Below, one piece after another: positions 38,427 to 48,942 of a stretch of DNA of 64,000 nt (within the stretch, counting starts at the first letter, position 1; each line of letters opens with the position of its first letter). The DNA lies in contig OX637401.1 in the NCBI GenBank assembly GCA_951799425.1, positions 33,405,780-33,469,779 of the forward strand, written 5' to 3'. Source of the stretch: Ilex aquifolium. Its lineage: Eukaryota > Streptophyta > Magnoliopsida > Aquifoliales > Aquifoliaceae. The translations under genes were made by a program, and so were the position numbers. A model generated the notes under the pieces. That model saw only the letters and a program-made list of their open reading frames with translations. It searched no databases and was not told where the DNA came from.

Positions 38427-41400
38427 AAAAAGTTATGTCCAATATACTATTTCATTTTAAAGGTGGACTACTTATTACACCAAACTTGCGTTACAATAGA
38501 CCCCATGCTAGAGGATTTTTCATGACTTTTGATGTGAATAAAATGGTTAGGGATTCAAGAATTCTTTACAATGCCGCAAGAATCATCTTATTTAGAGACC
38601 GGAGTAAAAAGTTATGTCAGAAATACTAAAGAATGGGAAATTACTTTTTTTTCCTAGTGGAGGGGATGGCCAACTATACCAAACTTCCATCACCATTTCG
38701 AACTTGTTAGAAGATGAATCACCAATTTTGATCTCAATATATTGGTTAGGGTTTCAAGTTCTCATTACAATGCCGCAAGAGTTAGCTCAATCCGAGTTCG
38801 GGAGAAAAAGTTATGTCCGATATACTATTTCATTTTAAAGGAGGACTACTTATTACACCAAACATGCGTTACAATAGAGCCCATGCTAGAGGATTTTTCA
38901 TGACTTTTGATGTGAATAAAATGGTTAGGGATTCAAGAATTCTTTACAATGCAGCAAGAATCATCATATTGAGAGACCGGAGTAAAAAGTTATGTCAGAA
39001 ATACTAAAGAATGGGAAATTACTTTTTTTTCATAGTGGAGGGGATGGCCAACTATACCAAACTTCCATCACCATTTCGAACTTGTTAGAACAAGAATCAC
39101 CAATTTTGATCTCAATATATTGGTTAGGGTTTCAAGTTCTCATTACAATGCCGCAAGAGTTAGCTCAATCCGAGTTCGAGAGAAAAAGTTATGTCCGATA
39201 TACTATTTCATTTTAAAGGTGGACTACTTATTACACCAAACTTGCGTTACAATAGACCCCATGCTAGAGGATTTTTCATGACTTTTGATGTGAATAAAAT
39301 GGTTAGGGATTCAAGAATTCTTTACAATGCCGCAAGAATCATCTTATTGAGAGACCGGAGTAAAAAGTTATGTCAGAAATACTAAAGAATGGGAAATTAC
39401 TTTTTTTTCCTAGTGGAGGGGATGGCCAACTATACCAAACTTCCATCACCATTTCGAACTTGTTAGAAGATGAATCACCAATTTTGATCTCAATATATTG
39501 GTTAGGGTTTCAAGTTCTCATTACAATGCCGCAAGAGTTAGCTCAATCCGAGTTCGGGAGAAAAAGTTATGTCCGATATACTATTTCATTTTAAAGGAGG
39601 ACTACTTATTACACCAAACATGCGTTACAATAGAGCCCATGCTAGAGGATTTTTCATGACTTTTGATGTGAATAAAATGGTTAGGGATTCAAGAATTCTT
39701 TACAATGCAGCAAGAATCATCTTATTTAGAGACCGGAGTAAAAAGTTATGTCAGAAATACTAAAGAATGGGAAATTACTTTTTTTTCGTAGTGGAGGGGA
39801 TGGCCAACTATACCAAACTTCCATCACCATTTCGAACTTGTTAGAAGATGAATCACCAATTTTGATCTCAATATATTGGTTAGGGTTTCAAGTTCTCATT
39901 ACAATGCCGCAAGAGTTAGCTCAATCCGAGTTCGGGAGAAACAGTTATGTCCGATATACTATTTCATTTAAAAGGAGGACTACTTATTACACCAAACTTA
40001 CGTTACAATAGAGCCCATGCTAGAGGATTTTTCATGACTTTTGATGTGAATAAAATGGTTAGGGATTCAAGAATTCTTTACAATGCAGCCAGAATCATCT
40101 TAATCAGAGACCGGAGTAAAAAGTTATGTCAGAAATACTAAAGAATGGGAAATTACTTTTTTTTCCTAGTGGAGGGGAATGGCCAACTATACCAAACTTC
40201 CATCACCATTTCGAACTTGTTAGAAGGTGAATCACCAATTTTGATCTCAATATATTGGTTAGGGTTTCAAGTTCTCATTACAATGCCGCAAGAGTTAGCT
40301 CAATCCGAGTTCGGGAGAAAAAGTTATGTCCGATATACTATTTCATTTTAAAGGTGGACTACTTATTGCACCAAACTTGCGTTACAATAGAGCTCATGCT
40401 AGAGGATTTTTCATGACTTTTGATGTGAATAAAATGGTTAGGGATTCAAGAATTCTTTACAATGCCGCAAGAATCATCTTAATCAGAGACCGGAGTAAAA
40501 AGTTATGTCAGAAATACTAAAGAATGGGAAATTACTTTTTTTTCCTAGTGGAGGGGAATGGCCAACTATACCAAACTTCCATCACCATTTCGAACTTGTT
40601 AGAAGGTGAATCACCAATTTTGATCTCAATATATTGGTTAGGGTTTCAAGTTCTCATTACAATGCCGCAAGAGTTTGCTCAATCCGAGTTCGAGAGAAAA
40701 AGTTATGTCCAATATACTATTTCATTTTAAAGGTGGACTACTTATTACACCAAACTTGCGTTACAATAGACCCCATGCTAGAGGAATTTTCATGACTTTT
40801 GATGTGAATAAAATGGTTAGGGATTCAAGAATTCTTTACAATGCAGCAAGAATCATCTTATTTAGAGACCGGAGTAAAAAGTTATGTCAGAAATACTAAA
40901 GAATGGGAAATTACTTTTTTTTCCTAGTGGAGGGGATGGCCAACTATACCAAACTTCCATCACCATTTCGAACTTGTTAGAAGATGAATCACCAATTTTG
41001 ATCTCAATATATTGGTTAGGGTTTCAAGTTCTCATTACAATGCCGCAAGAGTTAGCTCAATCCGAGTTCGGGAGAAAAAGTTATGTCCGATATACTATTT
41101 CATTTTAAAGGAGGACTACTTATTACACCAAACATGCGTTACAATAGAGCCCATACTAGAGGATTTTTCATGACTTTTGATGTGAATAAAATGGCTAGGG
41201 ATTCAAGAATTCTTTACAATGCAGCAAGAATCATCATATTGAGAGACCGGAGTAAAAAGTTATGTCAGAAATACTAAAGAATGGGAAATTACTTTTTTTT
41301 CATAGTGGAGGGGATGACCAACTATACCAAACTTCCATCACCATTTCGAACTTGTTAGAAGATGAATCACCAATTTTGATCTCAATATATTGGTTAGGGT

Positions 41401-41453
41401 TTCAAGTTCTCATTACAATGCCGCAAGAGTTAGCTCAATCCGAGTTCGGGAGA
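38250..41453 (+). repeat. Domain 3: second-family units, first block
   Basis: Unit variants rare or absent to the left become common: agaacaagaatc in half B, gttcgagag and tgtccaatat at the B/A junction, atagaccccatg and aaacatgcg in half A, and catcatattgagag in half A (near 38960 and 41230). Most units are 378 bp because the 199-bp half B predominates. A 756-bp step links about 38.43-38.99 kb to 39.19-39.75 kb, and a 2270-bp step links about 38.5-38.99 kb to 40.77-41.26 kb. There are no R-type half B copies in this block. Confidence 0.75.
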
Positions 41454-42967
41454 AACAGTTATGTCCGATATACTATTTCATTTTAAAGGAGGACTACTTA
41501 TTACACCAAACTTGCGTTACAATAGAGCCCATGCTAGAGGATTTTTCATGACTTTTGATGTGAATAAAATGGTTAGGGATTCAAGAATTCTTTACAATGC
41601 AGCGAGAATCATCTTAATCAGAGACCGGAGTAAAAAGTTATGTCAGAAATACTAAAGAATGAGAAATTACTTTTTTTTCCTAGTGGAGGGGAATTGGCAA
41701 TTATACAAAACTTCCATCACCATTTCGAACTTGTTAGAAGATGAATCACCAATTTTGATCTCAATATATTGGTTAGGGTTTCATGTTCTCATTTCAATGC
41801 CGCAAGAGTTAGCTCAATCCGAGTTCGGGAGAAAAAGTTATGTCCGATATACTATTTCATTTCAAAGGAGGACTACTTATTACACCAAACTTGCGTTACA
41901 ATAGAGCCCATGCTAGAGGATTTTTCATGACTTTTGATGTGAACAAAATGGTTAGGGATTCAAGAATTCTTTACAATGCCGCAAGAATCATCTTAATCAG
42001 AGACCGGAGTAAAAAGTTATGTCAGAAATACTAAAGAATGGGAAATTACTTTTTTTTCCTAGTGGAGGGGAATGGCCAACTATACCAAACTTCCATCACC
42101 ATTTCGAACTTGTTAGAAGATGAATCACCAATTTTGATCTCAATATATTGGTTAGGGTTTCAAGTTCTCATTACAATGCCGCAAGAGTTAGCTCAATCCG
42201 AGTTCGGGAGAAAAAGTTATGTCCGATATACTATTTCATTTTAAAGGTGGACTACTTATTACACCAAACTTGCGTTACAATAGAGCCCATGCTAGAGGAT
42301 TTTTCATGACTTTTGATGTGAATAAAATGGTTAGGGATTCAAGTATTCTTTACAATGCCGCAAGAATCATCTTATTTAGAGACCGGAGTAAAAAGTTATG
42401 TCAGAAATACTAAAGAATGGGAAATTACTTTTTTTTCCTAGTGGAGGGGATGGCCAACTATACCAAACTTCCATCACCATTTCGAACTTGTTAGAAGATG
42501 AATCACCAATTATGATCTCAATATATTGGTTAGGGTTTCAAGTTCTCATTACAATGCCGCAAGAGTTATCTCAATCCGAGTTCGGGAGAAACAGTTATGT
42601 CCGATATACTATTTCATTTTAAAGGTGGACTACTTATTACACCAAACTTGCGTTACAATAGAGCCCATGCTAGAGGATTTTTCATGACTTTTGATGTGAA
42701 TAAAATGGTTAGGGATTCAAGAATTCTTTACAATGCAGCAAGAATCATCCTAATCAGAGACCGGAGTAAAAAGTTATGTCAGAAATACTAAAGAATGGGA
42801 AATTATTTTTTTTTCCTAGTGGAGGGGAATGGCCAACTATACCAACCTTCCATCACCATTTCGAACTTGTTAGAAGGTGAATCACCAATTTTGATCTCAA
42901 TATATTGGTTAGGGTTTCAAGTTCTCATTACAATGCCGCAAGAGTTAGCTCAATCCGAGTTCGGGAG

Positions 42968-43146
42968 AAAAAGTTATGTCCGATATACTATTTCATTTTA
43001 AAGGAGGACTACTTATTACACCAAACTTGCGTTACAATAGAGCCCATGCTAGAGGATTTTTCATGACTTTTGATGTGAATAAAATGGTTAGGGATTCAAG
43101 AATTCTTTACAATGCAGCAAGAATCATCTTAATCAGAGACCGGAGT
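42968..43146 (+). repeat. Half-unit A (179 bp), representative near-consensus copy
   Basis: Half A runs from aaaaagttatgtcc to the base before the next aaaaagttatgtcag. It is 179 bp in nearly every copy; one copy has 2 bp less and two have 1 bp more. Landmarks in order are aaaaagttatgtccgatatact, split here as aaaaagttatgtc then cgatatact, then ttacaccaaacttgcg, gagcccatgctagagg, tggttagggattcaag, the palindrome aagaattctt, ttacaatgcagcaaga and gagaccggag. Main polymorphisms across copies are gaacaaaatgg for gaataaaatgg, aaaatgttta for aaaatggtta, gctagtgga for gctagagga, aagtattctt for aagaattctt, tttagag for aatcagag, and aaacatgcg for aaacttgcg. Its boxes align with those of half B, so it is one of two diverged descendants of a single monomer. 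Confidence 0.93.
43098..43107. other. 10-bp perfect palindrome aagaattctt in half A (representative)
   Basis: The sequence aagaattctt is its own reverse complement and contains GAATTC (EcoRI). It is present in most half A copies. It is lost in copies with aagtattctt (about a dozen marker modules), with aagaattcat (near 4090, 6363, 8640 and 18490) and with aagaatgctt (near 35533). Short dyads are common in centromeric satellites; a binding role here is only a possibility. Confidence 0.75.
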
Positions 43147-43185
43147 AAAAAGTTATGTCAGAAATACTAAAGAATGGGAAATTAC

Positions 43186-43193
43186 TTTTTTTT
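43186..43193 (+). other. Eight-T run in half B (representative)
   Basis: Every half B has an oligo-T run of about eight bases after attac, with minor variants: nine T near 57194 and 62492, and the preceding c changed in attaatttt and attattttt copies. Together with the aaaaa that opens each half, it gives rigid A/T tracts at regular spacing along the array. Such tracts influence nucleosome placement in general; an effect here is inferred. Confidence 0.7.
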
Positions 43194-43276
43194 CCTAGTG
43201 GAGGGGAATGGCCAACTATACCAAACTTCCATCACCATTTCGAACTTGTTAGAAGATGAATCACCAATGTTGATCT

Positions 43277-43286
43277 CAATATATTG
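43277..43286. other. 10-bp perfect palindrome caatatattg in half B (representative)
   Basis: The sequence caatatattg in half B is self-complementary and sits 2 bases before the telomere-like ttagggttt. It is kept in nearly every copy. Copies with gatctgaat (for example near 107, 3127, 5400, 45930, 56525 and 61823) shorten it to aatatatt, and the copies near 55772 and 61070 change it to caaaatattg. Confidence 0.75.
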
Positions 43287-43287
43287 G

Positions 43288-43296
43288 TTAGGGTTT
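43288..43296 (+). other. Plant-telomere-like TTAGGGTTT in half B (representative)
   Basis: Half B carries tggttagggtttcaag, whose ttagggttt is a 9-base match to the plant telomere repeat (TTTAGGG)n. The equivalent place in half A reads tggttagggattcaag, with one base breaking the match. The motif therefore recurs about once per unit, some 170 times in the window. One half A, at 285-300, has the B-type version. A 9-base match can be chance; no run of true telomere repeats is present. Confidence 0.6.
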
Positions 43297-44483
43297 CAAG
43301 TTCTCATTACAATGCCGCAAGAGTTAGCTCAATCCGAGTTCGGGAGAAAAAGTTATGTCCGATATACTATTTCATTTTAAAGGAGGACTACTTATTACAC
43401 CAAACTTGCGTTACAATAGAGCCCATGCTAGAGGATTTTTCATGACTTTTGATGTGAATAAAATGGTTAGGGATTCAAGAATTCTTTACAATGCAGCGAG
43501 AATTATCTTAATCAGAGACCGGAGTAAAAAGTTATGTCAGAAATACTAAAGAATGAGAAATTACTTTTTTTTCCTAGTGGAGGGGAATTGGCAATTATAC
43601 AAAACTTCCATCACCATTTCGAACTTGTTAGAAGATGAATTACCAATTTTGATCTCAATATATTGGTTAGGGTTTCAAGTTCTCATTTCAATGCCGCAAG
43701 AGTTAGCTCAATCCGAGTTCGGGAGAAAAAGTTATGTCCGATATACTATTTCATTTTAAAGGAGGACTACTTATTACACCAAACTTGCGTTACAATAGAG
43801 CCCATGCTAGAGGATTTTTCATGACTTTTGATGTGAATAAAATGGTTAGGGATTCAAGAATTCTTTACAATGCAGCGAGAATCATCTTAATCAGAGACCG
43901 GAGTAAAAAGTTATGTCAGAAATACTAAAGAATGAGAAATTACTTTTTTTTCCTAGTGGAGGGGAATTGGCAATTATACAAAACTTCCATCACCATTTCG
44001 AACTTGTTAGAAGATGAATTACCAATTTTGATCTCAATATATTGGTTAGGGTTTCAAGTTCTCATTTCAATGCCGCAAGAGTTAGCTCAATCCGAGTTCG
44101 GGAGAAAAAGTTATGTCCGATATACTATTTCATTTCAAAGGTGGACTACTTATTACACCAAACTTGCGTTACAATAGAGCCCATGCTAGAGGATTTTTCA
44201 TGACTTTTGATGTGAACAAAATGGTTAGGGATTCAAGAATTCTTTACAATGCCGCAAGAATCATCTTAATCAGAGACCGGAGTAAAAAGTTATGTCAGAA
44301 ATACTAAAGAATGGGAAATTACTTTTTTTTCCTAGTGGAGGGGAATGGCCAACTATACCAAACTTCCATCACCATTTCGAACTTGTTAGAAGATGAATCA
44401 CCAATTTTGATCTCAATATATTGGTTAGGGTTTCAAGTTCTCATTACAATGCCGCAAGAGTTAGCTCAATCCGAGTTCGGGAG

Positions 44484-44863
44484 AAAAAGTTATGTCCGAT
44501 ATACTATTTCATTTTGAAAGGAGGACTACTTATTACACCAAACTTGCGTTACAATAGAGCCCATGCTAGAGGATTTTTCATGACTTTTGATGTGAATAAA
44601 ATGGTTAGGGATTCAAGAATTCTTTACAATGCAGCGAGAATCATCTTAATCAGAGACCGGAGTAAAAAGTTATGTCAGAAATACTAAAGAATGAGAAATT
44701 ACTTTTTTTTACTAGTGGAGGGGAATTGGCAATTATACAAAACTTCCATCACCATTTCGAACTTGTTAGAAGATGAATCACCAATTTTGATCTCAATATA
44801 TTGGTTAGGGTTTCAAGTTCTCATTTCAATGCCGCAAGAGTTAGCTCAATCCGAGTTCGGGAG
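44484..44863 (+). repeat. Long unit (380 bp) with a 1-bp insertion in half A
   Basis: An extra G at 44516 turns ttttaaagg into ttttgaaagg. The following half B has tttttactagtgg for tttttcctagtgg. The unit recurs at 47516 as part of the 3032-bp duplication, so the insertion happened once and was copied. Confidence 0.92.
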
Positions 44864-47515
44864 AAAAAGTTATGTCCGATATACTATTTCATTTCAAAGG
44901 TGGACTACTTATTACACCAAACTTGCGTTACAATAGAGCCCATGCTAGAGGATTTTTCATGACTTTTGATGTGAACAAAATGGTTAGGGATTCAAGAATT
45001 CTTTACAATGCCGCAAGAATCATCTTAATCAGAGACCGGAGTAAAAAGTTATGTCAGAAATACTAAAGAATGGGAAATTACTTTTTTTTCCTAGTGGAGG
45101 GGAATGGCCAACTATACCAAACTTCCATCACCATTTCGAACTTGTTAGAAAATGAATCACCAATTTTGATCTCAATATATTGGTTAGGGTTTCAAGTTCT
45201 CATTACAATGCCGCAAGAGTTAGCTCAATCCGAGTTCGGGAGAAAAAGTTATGTCCGATATACTATTTCATTTTAAAGGTGGACTACTTATTACACCAAA
45301 CTTGCGTTACAATAGAGCCCATGCTAGAGGATTTTTCATGACTTTTGATGTGAATAAAATGGTTAGGGATTCAAGTATTCTTTACAATGCCGCAAGAATC
45401 ATCTTATTTAGAGACCGGAGTAAAAAGTTATGTCAGAAATACTAAAGAATGGGAAATTACTTTTTTTTCCTAGTGGAGGGGATGGCCAACTATACCAAAC
45501 TTCCATCACCATTTCGAACTTGTTAGAAGATGAATCACCAATTATGATCTCAATATATTGGTTAGGGTTTCAAGTTCTCATTACAATGCCGCAAGAGTTA
45601 TCTCAATCCGAGTTCGGGAGAAACAGTTATGTCCGATATACTATTTCATTTTAAAGGTGGACTACTTATTACACCAAACTTGCGTTACAATAGAGCCCAT
45701 GCTAGAGGATTTTTCATGACTTTTGATGTGAATAAAATGGTTAGGGATTCAAGAATTCTTTACAATGCAGCAAGAATCATCCTAATCAGAGACCGGAGTA
45801 AAAAGTTATGTCAGAAATACTAAAGAATGGGAAATTATTTTTTTTTCCTAGTGGAGGGGAATGGCCAACTATACCAACCTTCCATCACCATTTCGAACTT
45901 GTTAGAAGGTGAATCACCAATTTTGATCTGAATATATTGGTTAGGGTTTCAAGTTCTCATTACAATGCCGCAAGAGTTAGCTCAATCCGAGTTCGGGAGA
46001 AAAAGTTATGTCCGATATACTATTTCATTTTAAAGGAGGACTACTTATTACACCAAACTTGCGTTACAATAGAGCCCATGCTAGAGGATTTTTCATGACT
46101 TTTGATGTGAATAAAATGGTTAGGGATTCAAGAATTCTTTACAATGCAGCAAGAATCATCTTAATCAGAGACCGGAGTAAAAAGTTATGTCAGAAATACT
46201 AAAGAATGGGAAATTACTTTTTTTTCCTAGTGGAGGGGAATGGCCAACTATACCAAACTTCCATCACCATTTCGAACTTGTTAGAAGATGAATCACCAAT
46301 GTTGATCTCAATATATTGGTTAGGGTTTCAAGTTCTCATTACAATGCCGCAAGAGTTAGCTCAATCCGAGTTCGGGAGAAAAAGTTATGTCCGATATACT
46401 ATTTCATTTTAAAGGAGGACTACTTATTACACCAAACTTGCGTTACAATAGAGCCCATGCTAGAGGATTTTTCATGACTTTTGATGTGAATAAAATGGTT
46501 AGGGATTCAAGAATTCTTTACAATGCAGCGAGAATCATCTTAATCAGAGACCGGAGTAAAAAGTTATGTCAGAAATACTAAAGAATGAGAAATTACTTTT
46601 TTTTCCTAGTGGAGGGGAATTGGCAATTATACAAAACTTCCATCACCATTTCGAACTTGTTAGAAGATGAATTACCAATTTTGATCTCAATATATTGGTT
46701 AGGGTTTCAAGTTCTCATTTCAATGCCGCAAGAGTTAGCTCAATCCGAGTTCGGGAGAAAAAGTTATGTCCGATATACTATTTCATTTTAAAGGAGGACT
46801 ACTTATTACACCAAACTTGCGTTACAATAGAGCCCATGCTAGAGGATTTTTCATGACTTTTGATGTGAATAAAATGGTTAGGGATTCAAGAATTCTTTAC
46901 AATGCAGCGAGAATCATCTTAATCAGAGACCGGAGTAAAAAGTTATGTCAGAAATACTAAAGAATGAGAAATTACTTTTTTTTCCTAGTGGAGGGGAATT
47001 GGCAATTATACAAAACTTCCATCACCATTTCGAACTTGTTAGAAGATGAATTACCAATTTTGATCTCAATATATTGGTTAGGGTTTCAAGTTCTCATTTC
47101 AATGCCGCAAGAGTTAGCTCAATCCGAGTTCGGGAGAAAAAGTTATGTCCGATATACTATTTCATTTCAAAGGTGGACTACTTATTACACCAAACTTGCG
47201 TTACAATAGAGCCCATGCTAGAGGATTTTTCATGACTTTTGATGTGAACAAAATGGTTAGGGATTCAAGAATTCTTTACAATGCCGCAAGAATCATCTTA
47301 ATCAGAGACCGGAGTAAAAAGTTATGTCAGAAATACTAAAGAATGGGAAATTACTTTTTTTTCCTAGTGGAGGGGAATGGCCAACTATACCAAACTTCCA
47401 TCACCATTTCGAACTTGTTAGAAGATGAATCACCAATTTTGATCTCAATATATTGGTTAGGGTTTCAAGTTCTCATTACAATGCCGCAAGAGTTAGCTCA
47501 ATCCGAGTTCGGGAG

Positions 47516-47895
47516 AAAAAGTTATGTCCGATATACTATTTCATTTTGAAAGGAGGACTACTTATTACACCAAACTTGCGTTACAATAGAGCCCATGCTA
47601 GAGGATTTTTCATGACTTTTGATGTGAATAAAATGGTTAGGGATTCAAGAATTCTTTACAATGCAGCGAGAATCATCTTAATCAGAGACCGGAGTAAAAA
47701 GTTATGTCAGAAATACTAAAGAATGAGAAATTACTTTTTTTTACTAGTGGAGGGGAATTGGCAATTATACAAAACTTCCATCACCATTTCGAACTTGTTA
47801 GAAGATGAATCACCAATTTTGATCTCAATATATTGGTTAGGGTTTCAAGTTCTCATTTCAATGCCGCAAGAGTTAGCTCAATCCGAGTTCGGGAG
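47516..47895 (+). repeat. Second copy of the 380-bp unit
   Basis: It has the same extra G (47548) and the same tttttactagtgg as the unit at 44484, exactly 3032 bp to the left. Confidence 0.92.
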
Positions 47896-48942
47896 AAAAA
47901 GTTATGTCCGATATACTATTTCATTTCAAAGGTGGACTACTTATTACACCAAACTTGCGTTACAATAGAGCCCATGCTAGAGGATTTTTCATGACTTTTG
48001 ATGTGAACAAAATGGTTAGGGATTCAAGAATTCTTTACAATGCCGCAAGAATCATCTTAATCAGAGACCGGAGTAAAAAGTTATGTCAGAAATACTAAAG
48101 AATGGGAAATTACTTTTTTTTCCTAGTGGAGGGGAATGGCCAACTATACCAAACTTCCATCACCATTTCGAACTTGTTAGAAAATGAATCACCAATTTTG
48201 ATCTCAATATATTGGTTAGGGTTTCAAGTTCTCATTACAATGCCGCAAGAGTTAGCTCAATCCGAGTTCGGGAGAAAAAGTTATGTCCGATATACTATTT
48301 CATTTTAAAGGTGGACTACTTATTACACCAAACTTGCGTTACAATAGAGCCCATGCTAGAGGATTTTTCATGACTTTTGATGTGAATAAAATGGTTAGGG
48401 ATTCAAGTATTCTTTACAATGCCGCAAGAATCATCTTATTTAGAGACCGGAGTAAAAAGTTATGTCAGAAATACTAAAGAATGGAAAATTACTTTTTTTT
48501 CCTAGTGGAGGGGATGGCCAACTATACCAAACTTCCATCACCATTTCGAACTTGTTAGAAGATGAATCACCAATTTTGATCTCAATATATTGGTTAGGGT
48601 TTCAAGTTCTCATTACAATGCCGCAAGAGTTATCTCAATCCGAGTTCGGGAGAAACAGTTATGTCCGATATACTATTTCATTTTAAAGGTGGACTACTTA
48701 TTACACCAAACTTGCGTTACAATAGAGCCCATGCTAGAGGATTTTTCATAACTTTTGATGTGAATAAAATGGTTAGGGATTCAAGAATTCTTTACAATGC
48801 AGCAAGAATCATCCTAATCAGAGACCGGAGTAAAAAGTTATGTCAGAAATACTAAAGAATGGGAAATTATTTTTTTTTCCTAGTGGAGGGGAATGGCCAA
48901 CTATACCAACCTTCCATCACCATTTCGAACTTGTTAGAAGGT

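Larger units (their letters stand above)
43147..43346 (+). repeat. Half-unit B (199/200 bp), representative copy
   Basis: Half B opens aaaaagttatgtcagaaata, then carries a run of eight T, ggaggggaatggccaac, ataccaaacttccatcacc, cttgttagaagatgaatc, tgatctcaatatattgg, ttagggtttcaag, ttacaatgccgcaagag and ccgagttcgggag. It is 200 bp with ggggaatgg and 199 bp with ggggatgg, which is the main source of the 378/379 alternation. Compared with A it has about 20 extra bases, mostly around the T run. Recognisable subtypes are a G type (aatgggaaatt with ggccaactatacc), an R type (aatgagaaatt with ttggcaattata), a type with tcatagtgg or tcgtagtgg, a type with accaaccttcc and agaaggtgaatc, and a type with agaacaagaatc and gttcgagag. 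This copy has one private change, aatgttgatc for aattttgatc, also seen near 46300. Confidence 0.93.
42120..48484 (+). repeat. Tandem duplication of a 3032-bp block (8 units)
   Basis: Positions 42120-45452 match 45152-48484 at a shift of 3032 bp. Shared rare marks are aattatgatctc (near 42510 and 45542), attattttttttt (near 42803 and 45835), aatgttgatc (near 43268 and 46300), an extra G in ttttgaaagg (44516 and 47548), tttttactagtgg (near 44710 and 47742) and agaaaatgaatc (45151 and 48183). I saw only isolated differences: aattatctta against aatcatctta near 43502, and gatctcaat against gatctgaat near 45930. Agreement ends at 48485, where the second copy has aatggaaaatt. The block is near-identical and therefore recent. 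Confidence 0.9.

Noticed and set aside
43186-43193. Transcription terminator or polyadenylation signal at the T run
   Set aside because: The T run is part of the unit in every copy, has no preceding stem-loop, and no transcript can be inferred.
43288-43296. Interstitial telomere array
   Set aside because: Only a single 9-base ttagggttt occurs per half B. There is no run of tandem telomere repeats.
43230-43296. Homology to the Arabidopsis 180-bp centromere satellite
   Set aside because: Short resemblances (cttgttagaag, ttggttag-gttt) can be pointed out from memory, but their spacing does not match and I cannot run an alignment. I do not assign the array to Brassicaceae on this.
43330-43352. 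CENP-B box in the ccgagttcgggagaaa region
   Set aside because: It contains TTCG, but the spacing to a following A and CGGG of the canonical box does not fit. The host is probably also not a mammal.
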